A DNA stretch of 64,000 nt, taken from Nephrocerus scutellatus (taxonomy: Eukaryota; Arthropoda; Insecta; Diptera; Pipunculidae). Shown here in pieces: positions 23,711 through 36,459 of this stretch. The DNA is taken from assembly GCA_947095585.1 (NCBI GenBank), contig OX352761.1, positions 128,990,277 to 129,054,276 on the forward strand, written 5' to 3'. The notes below the pieces were generated by a model that was given only the letters and a program-made list of their open reading frames with translations, searched no databases and was not told the origin of the DNA. Position numbers and translations under genes: made by a program. The stretch's first letter is position 1. Every line of letters starts with the position of its first letter.

Positions 23711-24530
23711 CTACTCATCATATGAATAGCTCCGCCACATACCGTACAACAAAATTCAGCTTTTGTTCAATTGAAAAATATCAGCTAGAGTGATCGTCAG
23801 CTGAGAAGCGTGCTTGAATACTGCTCTCAGCTGACCATCTAGCTCCGTTTGACTTTTATAAATTACGAGTCAATGGACTCTGAAAGTATTGATCAATTTC
23901 TCCGACCGACCGCTCCATTTCCCCTGGTTTACTTTTGATCGTTAGCTGAGCAGCGTCGATGAACGCCGCCGTAATTTTAGATTTTTTTAGATTTACTACC
24001 TCACTTCGGAAAAAACCAAAACACTTCACTTTATTAAAACCCAGGCGTAATCATACATTTGGAGTAAAAATAAAACTGCTAACGGAGCGAAAATTATTAA
24101 TTTATTTTCCCTGAACCCTTAGCCTTAATTTTCAGTCCACTAGCATATAATATTTCAATTCCAATTCATTTCGATTTGATGTATTATGTTGTTGGACTGC
24201 TGATCGTGTCGTTCAAATGAAAAATCGCAGAAATAAAAAAGATTATGCTTTTTGCACGCAATGTGATGACTGGTTTGAAAAGTGCAACGGTACCCCTTCG
24301 TACGTAAATTTGTGTTTGATTCAGTAAGAACTTTCCTTTTCATAAAATAACTTAAATATTAACTGTTGATAGGTTAAATGATTATTTATGGTTCCGATCA
24401 CAAGTGCTTGTGTTTGCTTACTTTTTTATTTATTTTAAAAGAAATGCGACATTTTAAAATGAAGCTCAAGCTAGTTTGATTTCAGAGCTATCAACCGCTA
24501 CCCCTTTAATGTAATTAAAAACGTATGTAT
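23711..24530. other. AT-rich, no gene recognised
   Basis: Only chance frames. Words such as GCTAGCTCCGTTT and GATCGCCAGC or GATCGTTAGC around 23780-23960 recur near 25190-25250, so there is some dispersed repeat content. Confidence 0.35.
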
Positions 24531-24580
24531 GTGTGGGCGCCGTGGCTCAGTGGAAGTTAGCATGGCTACATATGTAAATG
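24531..24580 (+). mobile_element. SINE head fragment (tRNA-like A box)
   Basis: GTGGGCGCCGTGGCTCAGTG matches the first 20 bases of the full SINE at 51102, then the similarity stops before the B box. The following 200 bp keep a chance open frame. Confidence 0.5.
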
Positions 24581-25469
24581 TAGGCACACATTTGAATATT
24601 TATTTTGAAATTGGTCAGGAAACGATTTTATGCACTGTTAACCATAACCGAGCTGAAGTAAGAAATTGCAATGGAGATTGGTTGATTTTTGAATCATTTC
24701 CAAATTGGATTTATTTCCAAATATTCGTTTATTGATGGTAAGTTCATACAATACTGATGACTCGTACACAAAATAATTTAAATAATTTTATTGAATTTTG
24801 GTTTTGATATATGTACATAGATTTTTTTTAATAGTTCGTTTTTGTTAAAAAAAAGAATTAAGTAAATGTTTCTATAATAATTCAAAATTTCTTGGCGAAG
24901 TGGTTTTTTTAACTTCATTACGGAGTTGTTTGTTGTTCCAAATGCCAGCGTTGTTGTGTGACCAAAAGCTATTTAGTTAAATGCTATAATTTTGTCTTTA
25001 ACGTCTCATAATGGTAAATAAAGCTTTATGATAGTCAGGGAAGCACAATTAGATATGCAATAAAAGTGATATCAAGCCTAATGTCGCTTTACCATATGCT
25101 AGCCTTAGGTCACGACATCTTTTGTATCACTTCACTTTTTCGAATATTTCTTCCTTTTTCACTTCACTTTTTGAAAAAAGAGTGGTTGCACTGCTAGCTC
25201 CGTTTCATTTTGATCGCCAGCCGATTAGCGTGCTCTTGGCTGACCATCTGCCTCGTAATCTACAAATTTCTAAAAATACGTATTTAAAGTTATTACTAAT
25301 GTATTATAATTATTAAGTTGAAAAAAAAGAAAAGGAAAGAAATTAAAAAAAAAAACAAAAAAAAACAAGTATTTTTTTATTTTACTTTGTAACGCCAACC
25401 AACATCTTGAACCCTGAGTATTCCGACGAGCGAAACTTTACTGATCACCCTTTTAAGTAACTGTCATAG

Positions 25470-25960
25470 TACAGGGTTTTTCAATAAGAGCACTTCAACT
25501 TTTTTTTGAATAAAACACAAACTGTTCGACTTTTGAACTAACTTTTTTTTATTAACGAATTTGAACATATACATATGATACAATTAAGTATGAAACTCGA
25601 TTTCTTTTGCATGACCACCGCGAGCACGTTTTACGAAGTCCAATCTTTGAACCCAATCTTTGGCCCAATGACGCCGCCGGCATGTAATCCGCACCAAACA
25701 GTGACTTTTTCGGGATGCAACGGTGTCTCATGAATCACGTGTGGGTTGCTTTCTGCCCAGTAACGCATATTTTGCTTGTTGACAAATCCTTCTAGCCAAA
25801 AGTGAGCAAAAGTGTTAAATGGACCGTAAAATGGCCGTAATGCTCTTAAAGTAGCGCCAACAGAACGATTATTTTGATAAAAAATTTGCACGATTTGCAA
25901 TCGCTGTTCACATGTGTAGCGTTTCATGATGAAATGTAAACTAATGAAGTTTCCAAATGA
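25470..25960 (-). mobile_element. Internally deleted mariner-like transposase
   Basis: An open minus-strand frame (25631-25963) fuses an N-terminal helix-turn-helix region (YTCEQRLQIVQIFYQNNRSV) to a later catalytic-domain piece (FVNKQNMRYWAESNPHV, then LHPEKVTVWCGL). The segment holding the first catalytic Asp is missing. One terminal repeat (TACAGGGTTTTTCAATAAGA at 25470) is visible; I could not find its partner. A non-autonomous derivative. Confidence 0.75.
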
Positions 25961-26109
25961 CAAAAGAACAATAAATACACTAAGAATAAATTGGAATTGT
26001 ATCTTGTATTTAATTAATTATTTTTTTTATGAAATATTGTGTTGCGAAATTGATGTTTATTGGAATATACAATGGGATCCAAAGGGTTAAGGGGTTATTA
26101 AATTTTTGG

Positions 26110-26420
26110 AGTGATGTGGCTCTACTGATTTGTGCGTTGGACTTCTGAGCAAGAGGTTCGAGGTTTGATTCCCAGAAAACACCATTTGTATGATCTGCAG
26201 TCATTTAAGAAACACGTGCATAGACATCTCACCTTTTTCTCTCCTTAATTTCCGAACGCCCACGCTGTGCTAAGCAGTATAGGGGGGCAAACCCCTTGAG
26301 CGTTTGTACATTTAAAAAAAAAATATTTTTCATGGTCCTACCTCTTCGCGAATGTCCGGCAAACCTGTCTTCTCAAACACTTCATCTAATATACACTTTA
26401 TTGAACCCCTTATGCCTCAC
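26110..26420 (+). mobile_element. SINE interrupted by a LINE 3' end
   Basis: The tRNA-like head has a B box (GAGGTTCGAGGTTTGATTCCC, starting 26154). After CACCA (near 26185) a LINE 3' end takes over (26188-26322, with GTATGATCTGCAGTCATTTA and a poly-A tail), and SINE body sequence resumes with CATGGTCCTACCTCTTCGCG (26330). The LINE tail matches 12478-12590. Confidence 0.7.
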
Positions 26421-26607
26421 ACTTTTTAATTAATACCAGTCTAAGGAACATTTACATTGAGTACCACGAGATTTTCAATATGTCTCCCAAAAAGTGGCGG
26501 ATGACTTGGCGCTTTCGGTAACTATGTATATTCTAAAAGAATATATATGGGCGCGTTCCCATATATTATGTACTATGTATTATGTATTAGAAACGTTTGT
26601 CGAAACT

Positions 26608-28130
26608 TGCGTAAGTACGCATAAGCATTCTGATTCCTTTTATTAAATTAATACAATTTATATGCTCCTCACAGAATGAGGACATAGTCACGGAGATTTA
26701 TGCTGGTACAACCAGTCGGTAACATTCAAGTCAATACAATATACATCAAAGCACAGATGTTGATTATCACATAGAAGTTATACATATCTATCGATTTTTA
26801 TTTGAGTTAAAGGTCTTATTTTAGTACAAAAAATATTTTCCAGTGATGTACAATAATTAATTAATATTTATACATTTCAATACCACGTCGAAGAAATTGC
26901 ACATGCACCATAACATTGCACGCGCAAGTGTTGCGTATCGCACACTTAATTGGCTTTTTTAATAAATTATTAATAAATGAAGGAAATGGCAGAAACAGTG
27001 TGATTTGATTTTTTCAAATGCTTCTTTAGTTCACTTTGCATTCGACTGTTTTCCTTGATTGAAGCAAGAAAACACGCTCATCGGAGAAGTACGAAAATTT
27101 AAATAAAATCGCTTGCATCTGTAGAGTGGAAGTTTTCAACAAAAATTACAGGGTGAACTTGATCACTTGGTAACTATAAAAGTGTCAAAAGTGTCTTATA
27201 AGGATTAAAGCCCGGTTGCAATAATTTATTTCCTTACCACCATTTTCATTATTGGTGTTATGTACTAGGTATGCCATTTTATTTGTTTGGCGTCGATGTG
27301 GACACAAATTTTGGGTACGTCATTGCAGTTGCCGGAGTACTTCTGCGCTTCATTTTTAACCGGCACGCATCTACGACTATTTAGAACTTTAACTCTCACG
27401 TTCTCACTTTCATTTTTCGAAGTAAAATTTAAGCGAAATTGAGCCGCAGTAGTAATTAATGTAAGAGTTGGAAATTTAATTTATTTTTTTACCTTACTAT
27501 TGATGCTTACACTAACTTATGTTTATTCCACAGCTTCGCATAGCGATTAGAAAGGAGGTTCTATTGGATTGTAGTCACAGAGAAAATTACTTGAGCCCTT
27601 TAGGTGACTTTAATCCTTGGCGCACTACTCACAGGCGAGTAGCCCGGTGTGTATGTATTTATTGCGTATACGTACACTTAGCTGCATATATCTGTATTGC
27701 ATTGCATGGGAAAAACTATTTGTGTAAATAAAAGAAAGATGTAATATACATGGTTTTTACGAATAAGATTACTTTTTCAGAATGATTACTTTACGGAAAT
27801 CACAGAAATCACGGATAATGTTAATGTGATCGCAGTCATCAAAAACGATCAATGTTGCTGGTAGTCCTTTGCCTGTCAGTTCAGGGTTACAGGTGATGTG
27901 CCAAATAGATCGACTCTTTATTTCATATACTCGTATTTAGTCTAAATTTTGTTCAAATTTCATAATTCCAGGAAGCTAAGACTGTGTATAGCGTTTTAAT
28001 GATCATACCAAGAACGAAGATGTTAATTGTGGAATTGAATTTGGAGGAATTATAAAACAGTGTGATATTTTTCAGTTAAAACACATACACTATTCCATAA
28101 AAATAGCATAATTCATTATTCAATTTTTCA
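26608..28130. repeat. Duplicated segment D1 (pairs with 39718-41110)
   Basis: About 1.5 kb of non-coding DNA matches 39718-41110 closely over long stretches, for example from TGGTACAACCAGTCGG (26704 and 39806). Small indels separate the copies and D2 is shorter in the middle. No long frame is conserved between them, so it is not evidently coding. Confidence 0.8.
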
Positions 28131-28489
28131 AACAACAATTGTGAACATATGGAATGATTACTCTTCTATTTCATTGAACATTCTTCTTATTATACTGCTT
28201 ATACAAAATACGAAATAAAGAAATCGAAAACAAACAAAACCATCGTCTTGAACATCCTACGAGGAACCCAGTGAGATCAAGGAAGAATTCGAAAATTTGT
28301 CAATTGCACATAATGTTAGGGTCTAAATTCCACAAAATGTAAAGTGCATTATTAGGTATAACATTGCGTGCTTTAAAAACTTCTGAAAGGTTAAGCTATG
28401 CTAGGCTGTTCTCAGTGTAACCATTGCATGCACATGGATGCATATTTTTGGTTTGTCATATTTAGTCCTCAAAAAATGAAATTTTTCTT

Positions 28490-29560
28490 TTAACCCTTAT
28501 GTGAGTGAAGAGGTACTCGGGTACCTTTTCAATTTTCAATAAACAAAATCAATACTTTAATTATTTTCTAGATGCTAGTGCATTTGTGACATCTTATAAA
28601 TTTTAATTTTATGCACTTTTTGACTAGTTTAATTTAGTCAGCCAATTAAGGCCTCCCTTCGGTCATCGTTTTACATTTATACCACCGAAACGTGTGAAAG
28701 GTACCAATTTACCTTGATGTCTTAAACGAGTGTGGAAAAGTTTTTTTTACATTTTTTTTGCCAGCAAAAGAATATAAAACAATTATTTAGTTAACATGTG
28801 AATCATTTATTTAGGACAAATAGTTTTTTATGCATTTTTATCGTTTCGAAAACATGAATTAAATTTAGCTTGAGTTACAGAATGCTCATCACGAACCGGT
28901 CGAGCGCAAATATAAGCAACATTTTCGAGTGGCTGCATATTTGAAGGAAGGAAACGTTCATTTTTCCGAACTGACAGATTCCAAGAATTCAATACGTGGC
29001 TTAGTTGCATAGATGTGAAGAAATTGTCTGTTGTTATATTTCTCCCAGAGTTTTTATATTTGGCGACTAGGTCCAAAAATATTCGCTCTCCAATAGTTGA
29101 CTGTTGTTCCCCAACAACTAGTTTTCCGGTATAATTTGCCCATTGAGTGGATAAGAATTTGAAGCATCACAAGCCTAAAATATTTTTATCCTATATTTTT
29201 CCGGCTTTGGTGGCATGATTGGGTAAAGCGTGTACGTCCTCGATATCAAAATAGGTTCTCATCAACCCTTATGCACTCATAGGGCTTATAGTTTCTATCC
29301 AGATTGGGAAGTAACATGGTCCAAACTTCTCGATTAGCAACAGCTTTATCTGTTAGTAAGCGTGTTTGACGATTAGCATCGTTATTAAATCTTATGAAAC
29401 GAAGAAACATTCGAAACCGCTCGTACGACATTGACGCACGAATCAAAGGAAAATGATCTGGCTTCGGATGAATGTTTCTATTTGATTTGTACATACAACA
29501 GCAGATAAGAATTCCAAGAAATGCGTCCAATTCCTGTATTGTATTTTTTTTTTTAAATTC
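28490..29560 (-). mobile_element. piggyBac-like transposase relic
   Basis: Two minus-strand pieces: 29246-29530 (MSYERFRMFLRFIRFNND, then YKPYECIRVDENLF, the region of the first catalytic Asp) and 28828-29076 (KYKNSGRNITTDNFFTSMQL, the region of a later catalytic Asp). The middle is deleted. A terminal-repeat-like run CCCTTATGTGAGTG follows TTAA at 28490-28493, the piggyBac target site. The N-terminus and the far end are missing. Confidence 0.8.
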
Positions 29561-29639
29561 GGACTTTTAGTAGAATTCCCATATTACATCATTTCCGACA
29601 TACTCGTGGAATTCTTATGCAGCACAAAAAAATTTTTTA

Positions 29640-30040
29640 AGGTGTGGAGGAGGACTGGGCGGCCGTTGGGCACCTCGTCCGAATATTATTTGCGTGTCTA
29701 GTAAAGAGTCGCTGATATCAGAAGACCACAGCAACGTTATCACGTAATCAGCCATAGTTCTCTACAGCTGAGCGTTTCGAGTACCAGCCATAGTACACAG
29801 TGCTCAACGAAAACCCAACCATATCTTAGGTCGCCAGGTTCGGCCTTAAAAAAAAAAAAACCGCAGGTATTCTATGGATGCAGCAGTACCAAAGGGGTTC
29901 CTAATATTAAGGAAAATCATCATCATAATCATATTTGGCTCTACAACCGGTGTCCGATCCTGGGCTCCCGCAAAAAATTTCTCCACCGGTCCCGATTTCG
30001 AGCTGATGTCATTCCTAAACTCTGGTCGTCGTTCTATTTG
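29640..30040 (-). mobile_element. RTE 3' tail (29916-30040) beside an A-tailed retroposon-like piece
   Basis: The minus strand at 29916-30040 carries CCCGGTTGTAGAGCC-like and ATGATGAT tail words of the RTE family. Just before it, 29640-29862 ends in a 12-base A run (about 29850) and carries CCGAATATTATT, a word also found at the SINE 3' ends. Confidence 0.55.
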
Positions 30041-30339
30041 ACCGAATTAAAAATTAAACAAATATGGAAATTTTGCTACAGTAAATTACTAAGTGTAATA
30101 CTTGATAAGGTTTATATAACTACTACTACTTTATAGTTAACTGGACTATTAGATAACCAAATGTGACAAGCTTCTTTGAATTGTCGTTTATGTTTCTTGT
30201 CCAAAGTATTAATGTTATCTTTATCAAAATCATGTTTTAGTTGGTTGCAATGTTAAGCGAATGCTGATCTTTAACAAGTCTAAATAAAAAATTTTAATAA
30301 AAGACTTAAAATTAATAATAATCAATATAAAAACTAGCA

Positions 30340-30930
30340 AAGTCTAGTTTTGACAAAAACCCCTAGAAAGCCCTACTTTACAGCTAATATTGCTGTAAAA
30401 ATAGATAAATGCGTCTCATTGTATTTGTGAGATGACATCGTGTAAGATATACGGTTGTGAATATAGTGTAGATAAAATAAGTAAAGTGTTAGAAGTGAAG
30501 GTTTGCGCTAGTTCTCAATACACCTTAGATGTTTATGGTATATTACATAACGTGCGAGCAACGTGGACGTTGGGCACTTTTCTGCGAATAATGTGCGCTA
30601 TTTTTCACACGAACAAAACTGGTTTTCTACTAAACCGGTTATGCGCAATGCAAAACTACTCTGTGAATGTGTGTTCACTGTGACTGCAGTAAATAACAAA
30701 CGTTTTTTTCTATGCTAACACACTAGTGTAGATAATGTTTAACGGTAGCTTATACAGTGAAAAATATATATCTGCACGGCAGTTAGGTTTTCTGGTTTAA
30801 TTTTGGGTACCCTTAGGAGTGTCGAAGAAAAGCACTCTATGTATTTATTTCTCCTCGGTCTAAGACTACGAGTATTCTTACAAAAAACGGCATCGATAAA
30901 TATTTAAGTGGCCTTTGTGTACGAAGTTTC
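30340..30930. repeat. Receptor-unit 3' flank, copy 3 (gene 4)
   Basis: Aligns with 14000-14690 with several deletions. It starts near GCTGTAAAAATA and ends at AAAACGGCATCGATAAATAT before the gene 4 terminal exons. The downstream inverted-repeat arm seen in copies 1 and 2 is absent here. Confidence 0.65.
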
Positions 30931-31075
30931 TAGTAATAAAACAAAAAATAGCAAAAAATATTTCCTAACTTATGTTCAAGCCATTTTCATGCGAATTCAA
31001 AATGTATTTGATAGAATCTTTTTCAAGAAAGAAGTTTATTTATACTACTTTTTAAACACGATATCTCTGGTGCAA

Positions 31076-33044
31076 TTAGAAAAAGTTAAGCAGCAACATA
31101 AAAACGCTGTAAACCGTTTTGGTTACCTGGATAGAGAAAATTTTGATATTAAAAATGAAATTCAGCAAATTTAACAGAGGGTCCCAACCTGTAGTCCAGT
31201 GCTAACAGATAGCGGCATAACTCCAAAGACATCTACAGTAACGGGTGTCTGCGATCTCATTACCATTATTTGCACCATCTTCTGATGTGGCGCTGACAGA
31301 TTATACCAATTTATTTCATAGATATCCGAGATAAAGTTGTCATTCTGTGAGAAAGTATTTTTCTGAATTAGGAAAAGCTACCACCACTCCTACCCATACT
31401 TACACAAATTTCCACAACAGTTCCCATGCCACAGTACAGATACAGACCTGCAAAGCAAAACAAGATGTATGCATACCCGCCTGGCCATTCGCCGGTAAAA
31501 ATTATGACCAGCGTTAGAATTATGGAAAGGGCGGACGTTGACACCTGTGCGGCAACATTCCAATAAAACGAGGAGTTGCAAGTATCTGTAAAGCTGATGT
31601 AATAATAATTAGTTATGTGCGTACGAAATAGGTATGTTTTTATGCATTTATTTAATACAATAAAAGCTTAGAAAAGTGATATTTTACTGAACGAAGGGCA
31701 CTTTTGTGAATGCATAGGAAGCCTATAGACTATAGGGCTTAGTAGACTACAGCAGCATGTTCACTAAACTTCAATGACCGCAGGTAATGCAACTCATTCA
31801 TAGTATTGTATTCAATAGAGCAACCTGCTTAATCTCAGGTGGTCTTTCGTCGATAGTGCAAGCCGTTCCAGATATATTAACTTTCGTCCGGCGACATAAT
31901 TTTACATCGCTAACAGGCGGCATAGGTGCATATTTTTTTTGTATAAAAATTTTCATCGTAGATATAATTTTTATACGATAAATAACAATATTTATGAATT
32001 TAGGATTAATTAAATAAAAACGAAAGTGTAGAGATGTCAGAAAATTTCAAATTGGTTTCAGAAAAAAATGTTAAAGTTTTCATATCACCTTCAAAAAGAT
32101 TCCAAACTATACAACCATTTGTAATTTTTGCATATATATGAAAGACAACTCATACCTCAATTGCACGATATTTCTTCAACAAAAATATCAAACTTACTGG
32201 TTATATTCCTGATGCCATGTGATACATTCAATTAAAAGATCCTGGGTCTTTGGTGATGTCCTCATGTTGTTGTCTTCTACGAATTCATTTAAATAACCAA
32301 CCTTCAGTTTGAAAATTTGAACAAAAATTCGTAAATGGACAAAATAAATCAAAATCACTGAATCAGCTGCAAAATTTCCGAATGCGCCGAAGAACATGCA
32401 CATAGTGTGAGCACCAAGTGTTAACAAATATCCATTTCTTGTTTTCACATCGATGCCAGGAACATAAAATTGCATAATCAACAAACGTTGGTTGGTAAAG
32501 ATGAGATAACCAATTGGCACAGTAACAATGCATAGAATTAAAAAGCCGTACAAAATTGCCAACGATTTCACCAGAGTTCGAATGTTATGGATGCAGCTAG
32601 TCAACGCTTTGTTGTACTCATCGCCCTTCACCTGGTATTCGCCGTAGGATTTCAAAAGGAAATTATGCATTTGTTTATACGAATTGCGATTGCTGACTGC
32701 TGTAATAAATTTTGTAATTCCCTGGAATGAGATGTTAAAACGACGCTTTGTCTCTGAGTACGCTTAAGTGGCAGGAAGAAATTACTGACCTGCAGTACAC
32801 TGCCAACCATGCAGAATGCCTCCAACAGAATTGTCCATCTCTCAGCGAAAACCTCAGCTATTGTATATACGGTACAAATAAAGTAAAGTATAATCGAAAT
32901 CGCCACCATCAAACTGATCCAATTTAATTTATAATTTGGGTTTAGAACATCAGCCCCGACAAATTTGGCGAGAAAACGTAGACGTCGAATCATATTAGAG
33001 TATTCCTCATATGGGCTGGACTTCACTTTTGCGCTTCTTTGCAT
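31076..33044 (-). CDS. Odorant receptor gene 4 (7tm_6 family, Or67d-like), intact, five exons
   Basis: Exons on the minus strand: 32790-33044, 32198-32721, 31404-31593, 31189-31344 and 31076-31126, giving 391 residues. All exons are open and exon lengths match genes 1 and 3 exactly. Intron 1 is 68 bp (donor GTCAGT); intron 2 is 604 bp. Exon 4 has a GTTGGG donor as in gene 3. Helices and the C-terminal MPLSVSTGLQ plus KTVYSVFMLLLNFF are present. It is the sister of gene 3, sharing FCFAGLYLYC in exon 3 where genes 1 and 2 have a YCFVC or YCLVC form. It lies in block B. Its upstream octamer position reads TTTTGCAC. I see no lesion. Confidence 0.87.
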
Positions 33045-34084
33045 TGTTATGCCTACAGTAGATGTAATATCAAACTAACCATTTAAAAAAATCTAAAGAA
33101 CTGTGAGGACCCGAGTATACAGTGCAAAAGAGGACCTGTCAGCAGCAGTTGAAATGTTCATATAATTTATTAAATAACTATCGAATGCAGTTAGTTGCAT
33201 CACAGTATTGTATTTTGTAGACAATTTCTTTTTTTCCATCGTGAGAATAACTTTAATCACCACCAGCTCGTTTTGTTCTGTGTTAAATGTAGTACACGTC
33301 TTAAGGTACAACGATGGTGTTGAATAATTGGGAAGAGAAGGAAGGAAAATTGTGGGTGGTTCACACCCGACCACTAACATTGTTGGCAAAACTATATACA
33401 TTTATATTACTTTATACATTAACTCAATCATCCATGTATATGTGAGTGGAGCCATAAAATCATGATACAACATCTTAACACGTGTCATGTGTAGATATGG
33501 AAAGTGTCGATCCACCAATGAGATGAACAAATATCTGATGGTATTTGGGCGCACATCTGGTCCTCCGAGTATCAGCTAATTATGCTATCCGCTAGCTTGC
33601 AGCTATTCAGTTTTTTGTTACTTTTTTAAACAAATTGTTACCAATTCAAAATATTGTTACGAAAATAGATTTAGTACGCGGAACATATATATATTGTATA
33701 TAAATTTATGTGGACGTTATTCATAAAAGTCATATGTAAATATAGGTGTTATTTATGTAAGGAAATCACAAATAATGAGTTTGTGGATTTGTGAACACTT
33801 GTTTTTTTAAAACTTTTTTATTAGCTCGCTTTCGTGTATGCCTGACTGTATTTTTATTAGCTAACATGTTGTGAATTAAAGTTGTAATTTGTGAATAAAC
33901 GAACTTGTGTTGTGTTTTTATTTGCGAAATCCATTACGAACAATTTTTTAAGCCTTAATTTTGTAACATTATCATACGCAAATCCATAGGCATTTCGTCT
34001 TATATGCATCAAGATTTTCATATAATATCGGCGTTTAAAATGTTTTAAAAATAAGAGAAATAAGTCGTCGTGTGTGGCGTCCCC
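33045..34084. other. Upstream flank of gene 4
   Basis: Collinear with 16678-17160 and then 17640-17880 upstream of gene 3, but without the RTE insertion. No gene is seen. A TATATATATTGTATATAAATT stretch lies near 33690. Confidence 0.55.
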
Positions 34085-34445
34085 TGTTAGAAGAAACTGA
34101 AAGTATGATGCAGTAACGAGGCATTTTAACGCACCAATATTCACTCACGGATCCAAGATGAAGGATGGAGTGGGTACAGGTATCTTCTCGGATGATCGAA
34201 ATCTGTCAAGGTCATACAAACTACCCGATTCAGCTAGTATCATCCAGGCAAATATCATAGCAATTAGAGAGATCTACAGGGCACTAAGGCTCAGTAACGA
34301 ACAAATCCGAACACATATCCTGATAGCAAATCTGCCTCAAGGTCGTTTTATCCGACCTCGAAACTCGTACATCAGTGTCAAAAAGAATTGGCCTCGATCA
34401 GCCAATTCCTTGACATAACCATATAGTATGGGTGCCGGGGCACTG
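34085..34445 (+). mobile_element. LINE RNase H fragment, interrupted (block B copy)
   Basis: Better preserved than the block A copy: GVGTGIFSDDRNLSRSYKLP and SASIIQANIIAIREI fit an RNase H domain. It is cut right after VWVPGH by the neighbouring minus-strand element. Confidence 0.7.
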
Positions 34446-35290
34446 TTAGGTTAGGTTAGGTTAGGTAGGGGAAGCTTTCGGCAGAAAGCCGACTAACTTA
34501 GACCAATAGATGGTCCATTGTGATGCCACATGGATCAAGAGGATCGAAAGGACTGAAACGTAGAAGACCTTTGATTTCAGTGCTTGAAAAATCGTTATGG
34601 TCGTTGTAAAAGAAGGCTCACAAGTAGAGATGCGTTTCGGATCCAGCTTTGGACAGATCTGTTTTGTAGCTACACAAGTTATCCTATTTGACCGCATATC
34701 TAAGGTTAGTTTTGTCAGTAGCATGCTGCTTTAACTTAAGTTTGCATGTAGCAATCGGTATGCCTAGGGACCATTTTCAGGTAGAAGGAGCAGCGTATTA
34801 CCACTTGAGTTTATCGGGCCTGCAGTACCCCAGAATGTCCCTACGCCCCGGCACCCAATACAGGTGAATGTTAATGTATTCCGCCATCTCCCTGGAGGAT
34901 GATCGTCAGTCTTAGGCTACTATAGAGTTCATAGAGACTGATTCTAGGGATCTCAAAGCTGCTTGACTATCCGAGAAGATGCGGGTACCCTTAGTGAATA
35001 TGACGTTTCTCTTCAGCCAATACAGGCCATCTTTAATCACCTTGATTTCTGCTTGAAAAGTACTGCAGTGATCTAGAAGATGGAAAGAGAGACTTATATT
35101 TAGCCTTTTTGAGAAAACACCTCCGCCTACACCATCATCAGTTTTTGACCCGTCAGCATAAAAACTGATTGATTCATCTTCCGAGATAGCACCTTCTTCC
35201 CAGAGTGGGGTGGAGGGGATGGTTACCTGGAAGTTGTTGTTGAAAAGTTGTTGAGGAATGGTGTAGGAAATACCTCCTGTTGGAGCCCTG
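34446..35290 (-). mobile_element. LINE 3' end nested in another LINE (block B copy)
   Basis: Starts with four TTAGG units on the plus strand (34446-34466), the element's CCTAA tail on its own strand. RNase H pieces follow at 34900-35170, including a GGVFSKRLNISL-like run. It matches 18233-18960. Confidence 0.65.
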
Positions 35291-35329
35291 AATATGAGTA
35301 GAGGATTCAGTCAAGTTAAATAAAAGTAT

Positions 35330-35600
35330 TTGATAAAATTGTTAGAAGTGGAAAACTATGTATATGATTTTTGTAAATGCCCAATGCACCTTAGCGTTGA
35401 TATTTTTAAATACGAGTATGTATCTGCACGCCAGTTAGGCTTTTTGTTCTGATTTGGCTGCTATTAGGAGTGTCAAAGAAAAACACTCATAAGTTTATTT
35501 CTCTATGATCTAAGGGTACCAGTATTCTTACCAAAACGGTATCGATAAGTATTTAAGTGGCCTTTGCATACGAAGTTTCTAGTAATAAAACAAAAAATAG
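35330..35600. repeat. Receptor-unit 3' flank, copy 4 (pseudogene 5)
   Basis: Shortened version of the flank: TCTGCACGCCAGTTAGGCTT and TATCGATAAGTATTTAAGTG recur as in the other copies. It leads straight into the terminal exons of pseudogene 5. Confidence 0.65.
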
Positions 35601-36459
35601 CAAAAAATATTTCCTATCTTGTATTCAAGCTGTTTTCGTTGCGAATTCACAATGTATTTGTTAGAATCTTTTGCAAGAAAGATGGTTATTTATACTATTT
35701 TTTAAACACGATATCTCTGGTGCAATTAGAAAAAGTTAAGCAGCAACATAAAAACGCTGTAAACCGTTTTGGTTACCTGGATAGAGAAAATTTTGATATT
35801 AAAAATGAAATTCAGCAAATTCAACAGAGAGTCCCAACCTGTAGTCCTGTGCTAACAGATAGCGGCATAACCCCAAAGACATCTACAGTAACGGGTGACT
35901 GCGATCTCATTAGCATTATTCGCACCATCTTCTGATATGGCACTGACAGATTATACCAATTAATTTCGTAGATCGCATTGGTAAGGTTGTCATTCTGTGA
36001 GGAAGTATTTTTTCGAATTAGGAACAGCTAAATCTTTCTACATGCATGCACCATTTCTGCTCGTACTTATACAAATTTCCACAATAGTTCCCATTCCACA
36101 GTACAGATACAGGCATACAAAGCAATAAACCAGGTTATATATGCACCTGGCCATTCGCCGGTAAAAATGATGACCAGCGTTAGAGTTATGGAAATGAAGG
36201 AGGTTGACACTTGTGTGGCGACATGTAGTAGTAATAATTTGTTATGTGCGAACGAAATAGGTATGTTTTTATGCATTTATCTAAACACAACATACACTAA
36301 AAGTTTAGAAAAGTGATATTTTACTGATAAATTTGATGTTGTCTTTCGTCACTAGTTCAAGTCGTTCCAGAATTATTAACCTTGGTCCGGCGGCATATTT
36401 TACAATTTTACAGCCAGCAGAGCTACAATTGCACCTTCTTATGTATTGTATGAAAAATC

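Noticed and set aside
27519..27731. 70-codon frame inside segment D1 as a gene
   Set aside because: The matching stretch in D2 (about 40550-40740) does not keep the frame.
31390..31581. Open frame beginning MQLLVLLECCRTG
   Set aside because: Alternative frame over receptor exon 3 of gene 4. Splicing phase from exon 2 selects the other frame.
35564..35935. Plus-strand frame of 123 codons over the receptor 3' exons
   Set aside because: Antisense to pseudogene 5 exons 4 and 5; the similar frame at 30908-31174 is likewise antisense to the gene 4 terminus.
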